This document shows positions 33,625 to 45,561 of a stretch of 64,000 nt of DNA, in pieces. The notes beneath the pieces were generated by a model. That model ran no database searches, had not been told where the DNA came from, and saw nothing but the letters and a program-made list of their open reading frames with translations. This stretch comes from Drechslerella dactyloides (taxonomy: Eukaryota > Ascomycota > Orbiliomycetes > Orbiliales > Orbiliaceae), in assembly GCA_020064725.1 (NCBI GenBank), contig JAGTWJ010000007.1, forward strand, positions 992,001 to 1,056,000. Direction: 5' to 3'. How positions within the stretch are numbered: position 1 is the stretch's first letter; the number at the start of each line of letters is the position of its first letter. A program made the translations under genes and the position numbers.

Positions 33625-36600
33625 GACTGATCACGGCAACTGGTCGAAAGAGCTTGGACAAACTCGGGCCAGGCAGCGTCTCTGCGGGAATGGACTGATA
33701 GAGTGGTCGAGATGCGAGTTCTATTTGCTGTTTTTGGGTGCAGCTGTCGATGAATAATTGAGTTGTAAGCAGAAAGTGGAGAAGGAAGCGAGCTCGAGGT
33801 TGGACAACGCTAGCGGAACCCTCCGCGTGAGTTGGGCAATGTTCGAATGGGCAAGTTTGCGGTGAGAGGATGGCCAGCTGGTTGTGGACAGCGCTGGGGT
33901 CTGATGTAGGATGGTGTTCAACAGACAATTTATAAAGATGGTTTGCAGATGCAATGACGGTGTATTTGAACTCAGAGGCTTCGAGAAGACTGCTTGATCC
34001 GAAGGTTGGGCTTTGGCTTGGAGATATAGAACTCGAAGCTGATCGCAGGACAGCGAACCCCAGCCTTATTAACACCCATATATTTGTAAGCACCTGGCAG
34101 CCGGCCGGGAAAAGACTGAAAGATGAAAAAATGAAGGAGAGAATCAAGAGGCATAGCCATGGCCAGGCGTCGTGTGGGTGTCCAGTGGTTCCTGGGGACC
34201 TTAGCATGCCTGATATTATCAGATGTGGAGACCAGGGGCCCGTACATGTACCTTAGGCGGACGGTTTCGTTTCAGGGACGGTTTCCCTGTCGCGTCCCCT
34301 CGAGATCACTCCTCACGGAAGAAACCGGTCGACGCAGGCATCAACGTCTATCTCCATGTCCATGAGAAGACACAGCTGGTTGGGGATTTGACATGTGCCA
34401 GGTTAATGACGACGGAGCATCGGCGCCGATGCAGACTCGTAAACCGATGCTGGTAACATGTCGACACGGCCGGATCCCAGGATTGGTGTTGAAGGGAGAG
34501 CTGGGGCATCCAGGCCGCCAAATCCGGCACTAGCCCACACCTCTTCATGGCGCTGGCCAGCATACGCGCATATTACTGTCATTGTGACAAATGTGACAAC
34601 CACAGCCTCAACGCTGCTCGTCCCAATCTATCGTGGACATGCATTGCCAGCTCGACCTCCTGCCAGCCAGCCGGCCAACTGGCATCAGAATGCCGTCTTT
34701 TCTTAACAGAGCAAGTCGGTCCGTCGGCGTGCCGACTCCACCGGGAATCTGATACCCAATAGGCGCTGATATCGACATTCTGGTGCAATGCGAACCAGAG
34801 GTTCATTTCGGTTCAGTAATCCATGTTTGGTGATCTTCATCTGTTCACCGAACCTTCGAACGGTATTTCCGATAATCTAAAATTCAAAGCCTCTTTATCG
34901 CCTGGCATGCTCGCAGCGCCATGCCTGCCCGCTCCCCATGCATGTAACGCTAGGGTGGTGGAGGAGGCAAAAAACTCCTCGACATCTCAAGCGTCTACAT
35001 GTATACAGAGACTGTCAGTTCGCACGGGATAGTATTAATAACCCAGGATTACGAGAGATAAGCCCGGGTCTCTCCCGCAAGCCCCCGTCCCCGCATGCTT
35101 GCAAGACATACCACGGCCTGCCGCTGTTGGGGTGCATATGACCTTGTTGGCGGAAGGTGCCCAATGGCCGACGGTTGGTGGCACTGGTCGCACAAAGGCC
35201 CGGTGCAAGACGAATGTCAGACAAGGCCCCACACACTAAACGAGTCGCTTTTGCCTGGCGGTGCAGCGCTTGCTCGCGAACCTCGCATGACGACAGGCAG
35301 CAAGAATTATCACACTGAGCTGATATCTGATATGAAGCAGGTCTCGGGTGTATTTTTAGAATTCGTTCGTGATTTTGCAGGGTGAATTTGCGCGACGCTA
35401 TTCCATATCAGCTTCTGGAACTTCGCGAGGCTGGCCGAGGAGTGAACTCCTCGATAAGTTGGCGAGAGTTTCAAAGGCTAGAGCACCCGTGTGGTGTTTC
35501 AGAATTCGAGGACGTGCATTCGTATATGGGACGACTGTCAAGCAAGGGTAAGGCAACTCACAGGTGTAATCCCGAGCTGGGGCGCGCGTGTGCACGACTG
35601 GACGGAATATGTCCCTTGCAGCTCTTGTGGCCCATTGACATTTCCCTTCAATATAATTCTCTGATCCCGATTAGATGCAAGGCTCCTCGCACGCGCAGAC
35701 AGACCCATATGCATCTGTGAAGGCGTCCCCACGTGGGCAGAAGGCGTCGATAGACCGATCTACCCTTGCCGTTCAACTATAACCGGTCTGTTGTGGCCTT
35801 TTCCAGCTATAGGTCCGAGCGGTCATAGCAGGCTTCAGAAACGGAGCTATTTCTACTGTGTAAGACCTGATTAAGCAGCGGCTCTGTCCCTCGGCGTGTT
35901 GAGTTCACAGGCTCGCACGTCGGAGAATAATTGTATCAAGTCTTAGATTGCACCATCAATATTTGAATTAGAATCCCGGGACACAGGACTGAACTCACTT
36001 CGTCGACATTGCATTCCGTTTACGACGTGCCGTACAATCTCCACCAACACGCGTCGGCTAGCTTGACTTATGGAGCGCCTACGCACGCACGGCCATTAGT
36101 TTCCCACAGATGCTGCGAGATGGTCATAGCTCGAGGCAAACTGTATCAGGTCGCCAGGACGAAATTGAAACTGTTTAGCTCTAGCTGGCCTTCTCTTGTG
36201 CATATTCGCGTGACCGCATGCCGCATGACTGGCTTTAATTAACGATGATTTTGCAATTTTGTTCCTCATCCCCAGATCCCGACCGACACGGCAAAGAACA
36301 TCGGTCAGGCCGGACGTCTGATTGACCAGGGAGCTGCTCCGGGCTTGCGGACGGAGGGCAGTTCTCCACTATCTTTCTGAACATTAAAGTTGTGCAGTGG
36401 AGAACTGCGGGGTTCGTGTTTGCTAAATTAAATCTGCACGTCGGTCGCCTGGATCCTCGTCCTGTAACTTCGATAAAGCTTGATCCCACATGAGAGCTTA
36501 TTCTTTGTAGGCTGTCTGCCCAACATGTTCCCAAAGCTCTGTCGACTAGGATCCCGATCGGAAAGTGCCGAGCACAGACGCTTTCGGCAAATGGCCTCGG

Positions 36601-37495
36601 GCTTTTTCGAGTGGCGCCTGTCCAATCACCATCCGCCGTCTGCTTGGCAGCTGTGGCTGATACTCGGCCATCTGGGATGATGTAATTGGACCAGAACTTG
36701 TGGCTCGTTTCGGCGGGCACTAGCCGGATGGGGCATCTCGTTGTGCATCCCAAGAGGCGACGGCAATTCGTTCCGACTGAGGCGTCGAAATGACGTTGCG
36801 GCACGATTTGGGAGCAGCATCGAGGATCATCCATCTATCACCGCTTCGATCCTAGCATCACCCGGAGTTTATCAATGGCGGTGGCTCGAATCTACGAAGC
36901 ATCGGACTAGGCTTCCTCCAGTTAGCGGAAGGCTGTCACTAAAAAAAACCAAGGAAACCCCACCGATATCTACAGGCCCCTCAACCCAGGTGACAATCTT
37001 TCGTCAGTATTACCTGCTGATTACGCTGAATGGGCATTCTCGGTGTGTCGCCGGTACCTGAAAACGTAGAGCAGGCCGGCCCAACCCCCAAGTAGAAACT
37101 TGCAAGCGGAGGCGACTTGGCCGTAGACGGCAGGACGAATCGACGCGCGGTAGCATGGTGCATAGAGTTTCTTAGTTTCGTTGGACTTCGCGCGAATTCG
37201 CTATGATGTCTTGCAGCGCGAACTTTGATAGCTGCAGCTTGTTTCGGCGATGCAATGACATCAGACCGTATGAAAGACGTAGACAGATTTCGTCATTGCG
37301 TCTTCATTACAGTGTATCTGTCCTTTGTAGCGAAAGTGATTGATGGTGAAGCCGTCTATAAAAGCGGTCGAAGATGCGGAACATCAACCGAAATTTAATT
37401 CACAACATCAATAAACACAACGCAACACAACTATCACAATCTTATATTGAAAATATATTTATCCCAAGCTATTAACACCTCATTAAAACTTCAAG
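33625..37495. other. 3.9-kb intergenic region
   Basis: Lies between the divergently oriented bZIP gene (minus) and dehydrin-like gene (plus). No convincing gene. On the bZIP side, a 234-codon minus-strand frame from an ATG at 34207 runs past the bZIP start codon in another frame (see findings). A 199-codon minus-strand frame at 36235-36834 lacks any recognisable feature. The right end holds the promoter of the dehydrin-like gene. Confidence 0.5.
37357..37364 (+). promoter_or_regulatory. TATA box of the dehydrin-like gene
   Basis: TATAAAAG, 132-139 bases upstream of the ATG at 37496. The following leader is rich in A and C (CAAC and ACAC runs), which is typical of highly expressed fungal genes. 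Confidence 0.6.
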
Positions 37496-38212
37496 ATGTC
37501 GAACATCATCAACAAGGTCAAAGACGCCGTCACCGGCCACAAAGACCACAACACTACCGGAACCACCGCTACCGGAAACCCGAATTACTATGATTCGACC
37601 GGCAGCACCAATGCTGGGCCTCATAATTCCAATGTTGCCAACAAGCTTGACCCACGTGTCGACAGCGACAGGGACAACTCCGCAACTGTAGGCACTGGCA
37701 CTACTGGTTACGGTACCACAGGCACCCATGGTACCACAGGAACTGGTGCTTTCGGCACTACAGGTGGAAATACCTATGGCACCCACACCACTACTGGTGG
37801 CCACGGCCCTCATGCCTCCGGCATTGCCAATCGAGCAGATCCTACTGTCGATTCGACTACAGGAACTCGGCACACTGGTACAATGGGTACCGGTGCTGGG
37901 TATAACCATTCTACCAACTATGGCCCACATGACAGCAATGTCGGGAACAAGCTCGACCCAAGAGTGGACAGCGACAGGGACGGTTCCTCGACTCTTGGCG
38001 GAACTGGAACCTATGGTTCCACTACCACCGGTGCCTACGGCGGAACTACCACGGGCTCAACAGGCATGATGGGCACCACTGGCAATACCCACAACAAGAC
38101 GACCGCCGGCCCGCACAGCTCCGACATGGCGAACAAGCTTGACCCCAGAGTCGACAGTGACCTTGATGGCAGCCGGACTATCGGAAGCGGACCAAAGTAT
38201 GGCAATCACTAA
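37496..38212 (+). CDS. dehydrin-like protein with DPR repeats
   Basis: An intronless, strongly hydrophilic protein of 238 residues, rich in Gly, Thr, His, Asn and Asp. It carries the repeat GPHxSNxANKLDPRVDSDxD: clear copies start near residues 41, 141 and 203, and a diverged copy (GPHASGIANRADPTVDS) near 102. Thr/Gly-rich spacers (GTTGYGTTGTHGTTG) separate them. The DPR motif is the hallmark of the fungal dehydrin-like proteins described as DprA, DprB and DprC in Aspergillus fumigatus, which protect conidia and hyphae against oxidative, osmotic and freezing stress. The N-terminus (MSNIINKVKDAVTGH) could form a short amphipathic helix. The protein is probably disordered and acts as a stress chaperone in cytosol or peroxisomes; that role is from the family, not shown here. 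A TATA box and an A/C-rich leader precede it. Confidence 0.85.
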   Translation: MSNIINKVKDAVTGHKDHNTTGTTATGNPNYYDSTGSTNAGPHNSNVANKLDPRVDSDRDNSATVGTGTTGYGTTGTHGTTGTGAFGTTGGNTYGTHTTTGGHGPHASGIANRADPTVDSTTGTRHTGTMGTGAGYNHSTNYGPHDSNVGNKLDPRVDSDRDGSSTLGGTGTYGSTTTGAYGGTTTGSTGMMGTTGNTHNKTTAGPHSSDMANKLDPRVDSDLDGSRTIGSGPKYGNH

Positions 38213-41200
38213 GCGTGGATTAAGTTTTGTAATTAGGCGTCTACCGTCGCATGATGGTTCCAATTCATGTGTGCACGTTGGGAGTTGATGGTGTGGGACG
38301 CTCCAAGAAGAGCTATATTCAGACATGATTGTTATGAGAATACCATTTTACATTTATGTGTATCAGTACTGCAACGATCTGACAGTGGATGTATCCGTTC
38401 AGATTTAATTGTCGAGAATCCTTGGTGTGTTTTTAGTAGTAGTAGTTTTAGGCTGAAATGCTACTTTTGCTTTTATCTATATCAAATCTTCTGTAGATGC
38501 GTAGTCGTGACCTGATGCGAAACAATTAGCGACATGGCGTATGTTGCTCAGGATAGCCATGGTTTTAAACTGATCAGGTGTGGTGATCGCTCCAATTCTG
38601 TCCCCAAGGTCCCAATTGGCCCAGTTTCGTAACGAAACTATCCCTCATACTCCGCAGTGCCTGGGTTGTCTCGTGAATGTTCGGCGTAGGCCCTAGGCCC
38701 TAAGGCGGGGCGCGTTTGTTTCATGGATCTGATCTAAGCAGTAGATGAATCAAGCATAGCAGCTATACTGCCGCCTGCCAAGTTGCAAGGTCGGAGCATC
38801 GGAACCTCACTTCCTTAACAAGGTCCACTACACCTTAACCCTGGTTCGAGGATACGGATATGATTTTTCAACCGTGCAGTATCTTATTACACTTTCACTA
38901 GGATCCCACGCTAAATGCTACAGATTCCGTGAATATAAACCGCTCTGAGACAACGGGATAATGCTATCGTGATTATAAAATATTTCTCAGCCGGGAAAGG
39001 CTGGCATTGATACTAAGTCTCACACATCGGAGAAGCAACGCGAATCATGAGCGAGCAAGGACATGGGCTGTTCAACGGTCATGCGCTTGATGCCCTCAGG
39101 CAGCGCAGCTGTCGTAGGCGACGCCGAAACATTTTAATATCCCTCGGAGGTCTATCGCCATAGACGTTGATAGGCCTGGAACCGTCTATCTATCTACCCT
39201 GCAGCTTGATGCCTATCTGTCAAAATACCGACTCCCATGCCTGCCTGTCATACTTCCTGCCCTACTATATTGCTATACCCATCATCGCTGTAGTATATAT
39301 TAATCAAAATATGAATCAAAGCATGAAATTGGTAGCAGCAACCACAATAGCACCACATTCATCCAGATGTCAACGTGCCCCAAGGATACAGGCAAACCGA
39401 CACTTCGATTTGAACAATAGCTCCGGGTTTTAATTACCGCACATCGCTCGTGATCTATGGCGCTCCGGATCATACTTGGAGAGACTCGTATCTGCGCATG
39501 TAGAGCTCATACTAGGCGCACACGAGACAATTTAAAATTTTCACCTGCAGTCAAGGGGCCCTGAGTGCATATTCAATATCCTCGAAGTTGTTCGGCAGTG
39601 GTGAGGGCGCAATTCCAAACATGTGTGATATAGAAGTAGTCCCCAATTTACAAGTGCTAAAATACGATGTAGTCTATGAAGATACAATATTATGATGCCA
39701 GTGCAAGTGCATATGCAGGTCTAATTTCTTAGACGCACGTGGCATTGTTAACTTACCGGTATTATAGGAAGCCTGTATGTACAGTACATATGCAGCCACG
39801 GGAATATATGGAGTATATATGCAGGAGAACTTGCAGAATAGATGCGGAGGTCGAATATGAGATTTGATTTGCTAACGGCTGGTGGATCTGTATGCTACGC
39901 ACGGTTGACACTGTATAGCGTCGTGGAAATTAACGTCTTAAGATTTGAGGTTAAGCAAAGCGCCGGTGAGATCTTTCGTTTCCAGGCTTGAAACCGAGAT
40001 CGTCCAGCTCCTAATTTACTTCCACCGGCAGTTATAGCTCGGTGGTCTCGTCTGTCATGCCGAGCGGCCGAAAGAGACTAATAACTGTATGCAGTCACCG
40101 GCCCACTCTTGTTGGGAATTCCGGATAGCTGCAATCGACAATATAATCTCTTCCTGCAGAGCCGGCTTGAACACAAGCTCCTAGCTGGTGGGTCTTCTTG
40201 CTTCATCCTTACAGAGCTGTCTTGACGCCACGCGCTGCGCACATGGAGGTGACCCATCAGCAGGCCTTGTGCATAACATGAGACTTGCGTTTTGCGAGTT
40301 GTATAGTCTTCGTTTTGGCTTCCAGCGCTTCCAATTGCGCCATCCATGTCGTCAATAGAGAATCACTAGTTTCGAGTCTGGGAAAGAAAATGGTTCTACA
40401 CAATAATAAGAATCCGAAACCTTAGGTCGGCCACGCCGATAGTAGTGTAATGGGGGGCTCCAAAACTGCCACTGTCGGTGTGCTCTCTAGCTCTGGCGCA
40501 CATTTCCAGCCTGGGGGTCACTTGGCCTGCAATCTTCTTCGAATACATTCACATTCATGGGCACGGACCATTCGTAATTAATTTCAAGACGCAGGTTGCG
40601 ATGCAACGGCGCTCAACACATTTAATGCAATATGATTGCTAAGTTGACGTCCCAGACGAATCCACTCGCTAGCCTGGTCTGAGTACGAGGCCCAACTTGC
40701 TGTATCATGCATACCGTCGACAGCTCCACGCACTACGGCTGAAGAGGGCGGAGTGCTTTAAGCGGCACCAGAAGTTAACCCCCCGAGTTTCTGATCCCGC
40801 GATGCAGATACGGTAAAGATGAACATAGATATGTTCTAAAACTGGCAACATGCACTCCTGGGCACGGTTTTTCCGTGCAGGCAGACAGAGGTGGCTCGTG
40901 CGGGGTCGACTCGCTCAGGCTGCAACCCGTCGAAACTTGGCACCCTTTGGAATTGACATTGATTGGGTTGTTGCATTCTCAGCTCTCGTGAATTTTAGAG
41001 TCTGTAGGTCCGTCGTCGGCGGGACCCACCTACCATGCGACTAGTACGCACGGCACGACATGCGTATGCGGGCTGCTTGCGTGGCAAACAAAAATATGGG
41101 CGTGCTCAGAGTCTCGGTACAGCTGCATGCGTCTGAAGTCGGCTCGCAAAGTCGCTTATTGGATGATCTTAGCCGACGGTTAGCTGCCGATAGAGCTTCA

Positions 41201-43484
41201 GAGGACCTGAACAGTTCGAAAGCTTGCGACTTGAGCTGTTGGCTATCTATCAGGGCTCTCCGCTCTCGGAAAAATAGCATCACGTTCTCTACGAGCAGTC
41301 TACGGATAATTTCCTTGTATGCGAAAATATCTGCCAGTGGCAAACTTAAGTGGACAGGCGGTCCTTGATTCCAGGCTCAATATCGCAGCCATCAGCCCTG
41401 GTCCCACATTTTGAAATTCCTGCAGTCCGGCCGTATCAATCGGCCGAGTCGTCTCGGCATTTGTTCTTCGGCGTGTCGTCTGTTACAGAGTGTGCACTAT
41501 CCTCTTTTTGATCAAGCCTGAAACCGCCATTAATGCATTGCGCAACACGGCCATTCCAACGTACATCCGCGTTGGCAGTGGTCAATGGTCGATATAATAT
41601 TATGTTGATAGCCCTTCGTATAATTGCCTAATGTCTCGACGCTATGAATCAGGACGGCAGAAAGGTCGACGGGTGGAGACTCTTATGATAGCATTTGAGG
41701 GGTATGGTTTTCAACCATATTCTCGGAAAGTCGTGAATGCAGCGTGGCACCTTGCGTTGAAACAAAGGATTAATTCTGCGGTCTGCGAGTAAGAATAAAC
41801 AAATGTTCTCGAGGAGCTAATTTGCTTATCCATATTTTTTGCTTGACAGTTCTAGAACCGATATACATTAGCTATTTTACCAAACCATGCGAGCTTGTTG
41901 CTGATTCTTTGCGTGACGATGAAACCGAAGGGAGTGTGTTACGGTGAGATAGCTATTTCGTCGGCGGAAGCCCATCGGAGACCTCTTCCCAGTCGCTATG
42001 CATGGCGGTAATTCACATATATGCAACACGTATCAGTATGTATAGGCCGGCAGATAGCTTCCGATATATGGATGTAGCCGGCTAATAGCTAGAAGAGGGA
42101 ACTCATGATTGATTGTGTGTCGAGTTCAACGGAGTTGTGAAGGCTGTGAAGCAGAGCATCGCGGGATATATAAAATACGGGACGATATCTGGAAACCAAC
42201 TCAGAGGAAATTAATAGTCCGTGTTAGACTCAGCCTTACGGTCCCGTAGAGATGGTAGGGCCTCAACTCAGGTCAACTTGCGATGTGTTAGCGATCGATA
42301 CCCTATACCCTAAAGATCAACAGTTAGTTCTTGAATATCCACTTCTGTCGCAATATCTCAAGTTAAGGAAGATATCCAGATTGAATACAGATGATTTCCG
42401 TGGTACCAGCAAGATACTTATTCACCAAAAGGCATCGGATGCTTGGTACATTCACAGATTTAGCACCGGCCATGTAAATGTCAAAGCTGAATTCCCGGTT
42501 GTAAGTTGGGATACGTTTGACGTCGTCAAACAAATTCGGAGCAAAATATAGAATAACGGTGATGGGGAAGAGCATTCACTACATCCGTTTCCCCGGCCAG
42601 AATCATTTAACTTATGTATACATGTAAACATCTTGATTCTATCACTCCAATATACTTTAGATCCTAGTTGGATAGTTCAGACATCAAATAGTTTTCCATT
42701 TTTCTTCTAAGATTTAGCTTTGATGAGGGCTAGGTTTGCCTATTTCGGTTGCGTCTCCATCGCGAATATTACTTGGAGCGTCTCGAAGATCCGACCTCGG
42801 CTCCTCGGGCCAACCCATTATCGGTCAGATATCATATTGGTTATTCGGTGGTCCCGTTGGTAGGACAACTTTCAAGGCTAAGTCATATATCCGATATGTG
42901 GATGAATATAACAACATTCCGGCGATTAACCAGCGGCGTTCGAACTATGGCAATCCTCTGAAAGTTGGTGGGGTTAGCTTACTGACCAGCGATGGACTAT
43001 TCTTGAGCAGATGTTTGAGGAATATGAGTAGCATTGTGTGCTTTCTACGATCAAGTAGTCTTCTTTGCAGACGTCGTAGCGCTCGTTGAGAAGTCTACAG
43101 AGGAGATTAATCATAGGGCCAGTTCATGGGCTAAAGTATATCGATATCTGACATCCAGCACAGGCTTTTTAATATTAGACTGGCATAATTGATATATACG
43201 TCTCATACATCGAATATATATATACACATCCTGACAGAAAGACGCCCAGACTTGAAGCCGCGTCACATTCCCAGTTCCAATAGCTGCTGGCGATGTTGAG
43301 TTCCTGTACATATTTCCAGGACAAGATGGTCCAACTATCAGTAGAACACCACATGTCACTAGAATAGCCTTAGGTTTGAATAGTTTGTGGCTTAATATGG
43401 TCATGGCCACGATACGTTCTGCTTTTACTATTACCGACAGCAGCTAGGCTGTAAATATAAGTTCATAGCTCAAATGTAAACTCA
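38213..43484. other. 5.3-kb gene-poor region
   Basis: No convincing gene between the dehydrin-like and P450 genes. Frames of 70-117 codons lie on both strands around 41041-41368 and 42252-43410, without domains. The 42252-42551 frame has an ATG and a TATATAAAA element about 80 bases upstream, which is the best of them, but its composition and content do not identify a protein. Much of 42000-43480 is AT-rich. Confidence 0.5.
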
Positions 43485-45561
43485 TCACGCTCTCCGACTC
43501 TTGAATCTAAGCATGCACTCCCCGACCATGGCCATTGAATAATCTCGCCACTCGCGTTCCCATTTCTCGTCGTCATCGCTCTCTCCAACATTTACTTCAA
43601 ACTCTCTGATCACCCTCGCAATCGTAACTTTCATCTCATTCAGCGCCAGCTGTCGTCCTGGACAAGCATGTACGCCGTGGCCCCATGGAATAAACGCTCG
43701 CTGGTCCTTCACTAGCTCTGCCCGCTGCTCAGTCCACCGCTCCGGAATGAACTCTTCGCCTTTCGGGAAGTATTTTTCGTCGGTCATTAGCGCGAGCACT
43801 GGCACGTAGACTTGCGTATGTGGCGGCAACTTGCATCCGTTGACTTCGCAGCCGCGTTGGGAAACAGTTGCGTGGGCACCTGTGGGCAGTGGGTTGTATA
43901 GTCTGAGCGCCTCGTTAATGACGGCGGATAGGTAGGGCAGATCTTTGATACTATCAGCGTTCAGATCGCCGCCGGACTTGAGGTGGCGGTCTATTTCGGC
44001 TTGCAGTTTATCTTGAATGGCTTTGTGCTTGGCGAGCGCTCTGAGGGTCTGCGTGATTGTGGTACCGGTTGCGAAGCCCATGAGGATTGCGAGGTTTGCG
44101 TTTGCGGCGAGCTGGCGGGGTACCGAGAATTTGCGACGGGTTTCATCGTCTTCGGCGAGAAGGTAGGAGGTTATGTCTCGCGGGGAGCCGCCGCGTTTCT
44201 GGCGCTGGACGAGGAGGGATTCACCACGGCGGCGGAAGGACGTGACGAGCTTTGGTTCGGGGAAGTAGCCAAGTAGCTGGACGAGGTTGCGGAGCGTGCC
44301 GTAGTACTATCAAGACATTGGAATATTTAGCGTCAGTGCGTGGTTTGAGCATTTTGCTCCGGCAATCCGATTTACGAGACAATGTTTATTCAAGAAGTAG
44401 TCCAACTTACACCTAGCCATGAAAGATAATCACGAATCGAAGTGAAGATTTTCTTATCGCCACTTCCATCCAGCATACCCGCATCTTCGCCAAAGGTCAA
44501 ATCCGCAGTTCTAGGGCAAGGCGTCAACTGAGTTCCCCAAATGACTATAGTTCGACAATAGATAGATAGACTTACAGGTCGAGAGCGAAGTTGTTGATCA
44601 GCTCCGTGGCATTTACTTCGTCTCCGCTTTTTATCTTCAGCACTTTCAATAGTTTGTATACTATTGCGTCTGTTTCGGCAGCGTAGTACTTCAGTTCGCT
44701 TGGTGCGAATGCCTTGTCCCTGTATCCCAGAGTCACCGGTCAGCAATCGAGATGGTATCGACTGAATAGATCAATATCGACTAGGAAAGGGTACTGACCA
44801 GATCCGCCTCCAGATACCATGGTGATAAGTGCTTCTCGTATCCTTGATGCTCACATGTCCCCTCAACCTGCCGCCCTCGTAAAATGGCCCTCTACGGTAT
44901 TTCTGACTGTAAATTTTATCGATAGCCTCGACATCATTCACGGATAGTTCGTTCGGGCCCGTTCGAATCACGCGTGCACCGTACGTCTTATGCAGCTCTC
45001 TCACGGTCTTTGAGAATGTCCCATTACCCAGCTGCCGCGCCATCCAGTAATTAGACATAGCAGCCTTCTTCGAGCCCGGGAACCGACATAGTGAGCTGAA
45101 GAAGAGCCGCCTGACGACTGTCACGATAGTGCAGGCCGCCAGAAACGTCAAGTTCGGGAGGAACCAATACTGAAGAATGATCGATGACGAGACTTGCGTC
45201 ATGAGGAGCGTGCTCAGATAGACGAAGTTTAGGATTCCGTAGCCGAAGAGAACTTCGATCGTGCTGGCTTCCTGAACTTGAATAAGTGCTATGCATGATA
45301 TGGACGCGATTATGGCGGCGGCGAAGTGTGGGGAGTTGGTGATTGCTGCGGTCTCCGGATTGCGAGCCTGGTAATCGAGGAAGGCGTTTACAGAAGCTGC
45401 ATCACCTTCATTTAGTATCCGAGTTGCCTACAAATCTTACAGATGGAAAGTTAGATTTGCAATGGCGACTTGAGCTTACATTCAATTCTTATTGCGATGC
45501 CGCTGACGAGAGTTTGGGCCCATCCAAAGTGCTCCCACAGCCCTGTTGAGGGCATCAACAT
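43485..45561 (-). CDS. cytochrome P450 with multi-span N-terminus
   Basis: Membrane-bound fungal P450 monooxygenase, expected in the endoplasmic reticulum. Five-exon model: 45561-45480, 45405-44799, 44719-44576, 44510-44411, 44306-43485 (1755 nt, 584 residues). Donors are GTAAGC, GTCAGT, GTAAGT, GTAAGT; the last four exons are secure, and the first intron (45406-45479) was chosen by phase. The N-terminus has about three hydrophobic spans before the catalytic part, more than the usual single anchor (for example SPHFAAAIIASISCIALI and LPNLTFLAACTIVTVV). Conserved parts: K-helix ExxR as EALR near 445, PERW near 485, and the heme loop WGHGVHACPGRQLAL with the ligand Cys near 526. The I-helix reads ILMGFATGTTIT, where the usual acidic residue of the oxygen-activation motif is missing. 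Substrate unknown; a link to the polyketide synthase 32 kb away is not supported by the layout. Confidence 0.88.

Noticed and set aside
36235..36834. 199-codon minus-strand frame
   Set aside because: No domain, no good start context, and several competing frames on the other strand; likely chance.
41041..41343. 100-codon minus-strand frame with heptad-like leucines
   Set aside because: It has no ATG at its start and overlaps an equally long frame on the other strand.
42252..42551. 99-codon frame with a TATATAAAA element upstream
   Set aside because: Composition is like the surrounding AT-rich sequence and nothing in it is recognisable; kept only as a note in the intergenic entry.
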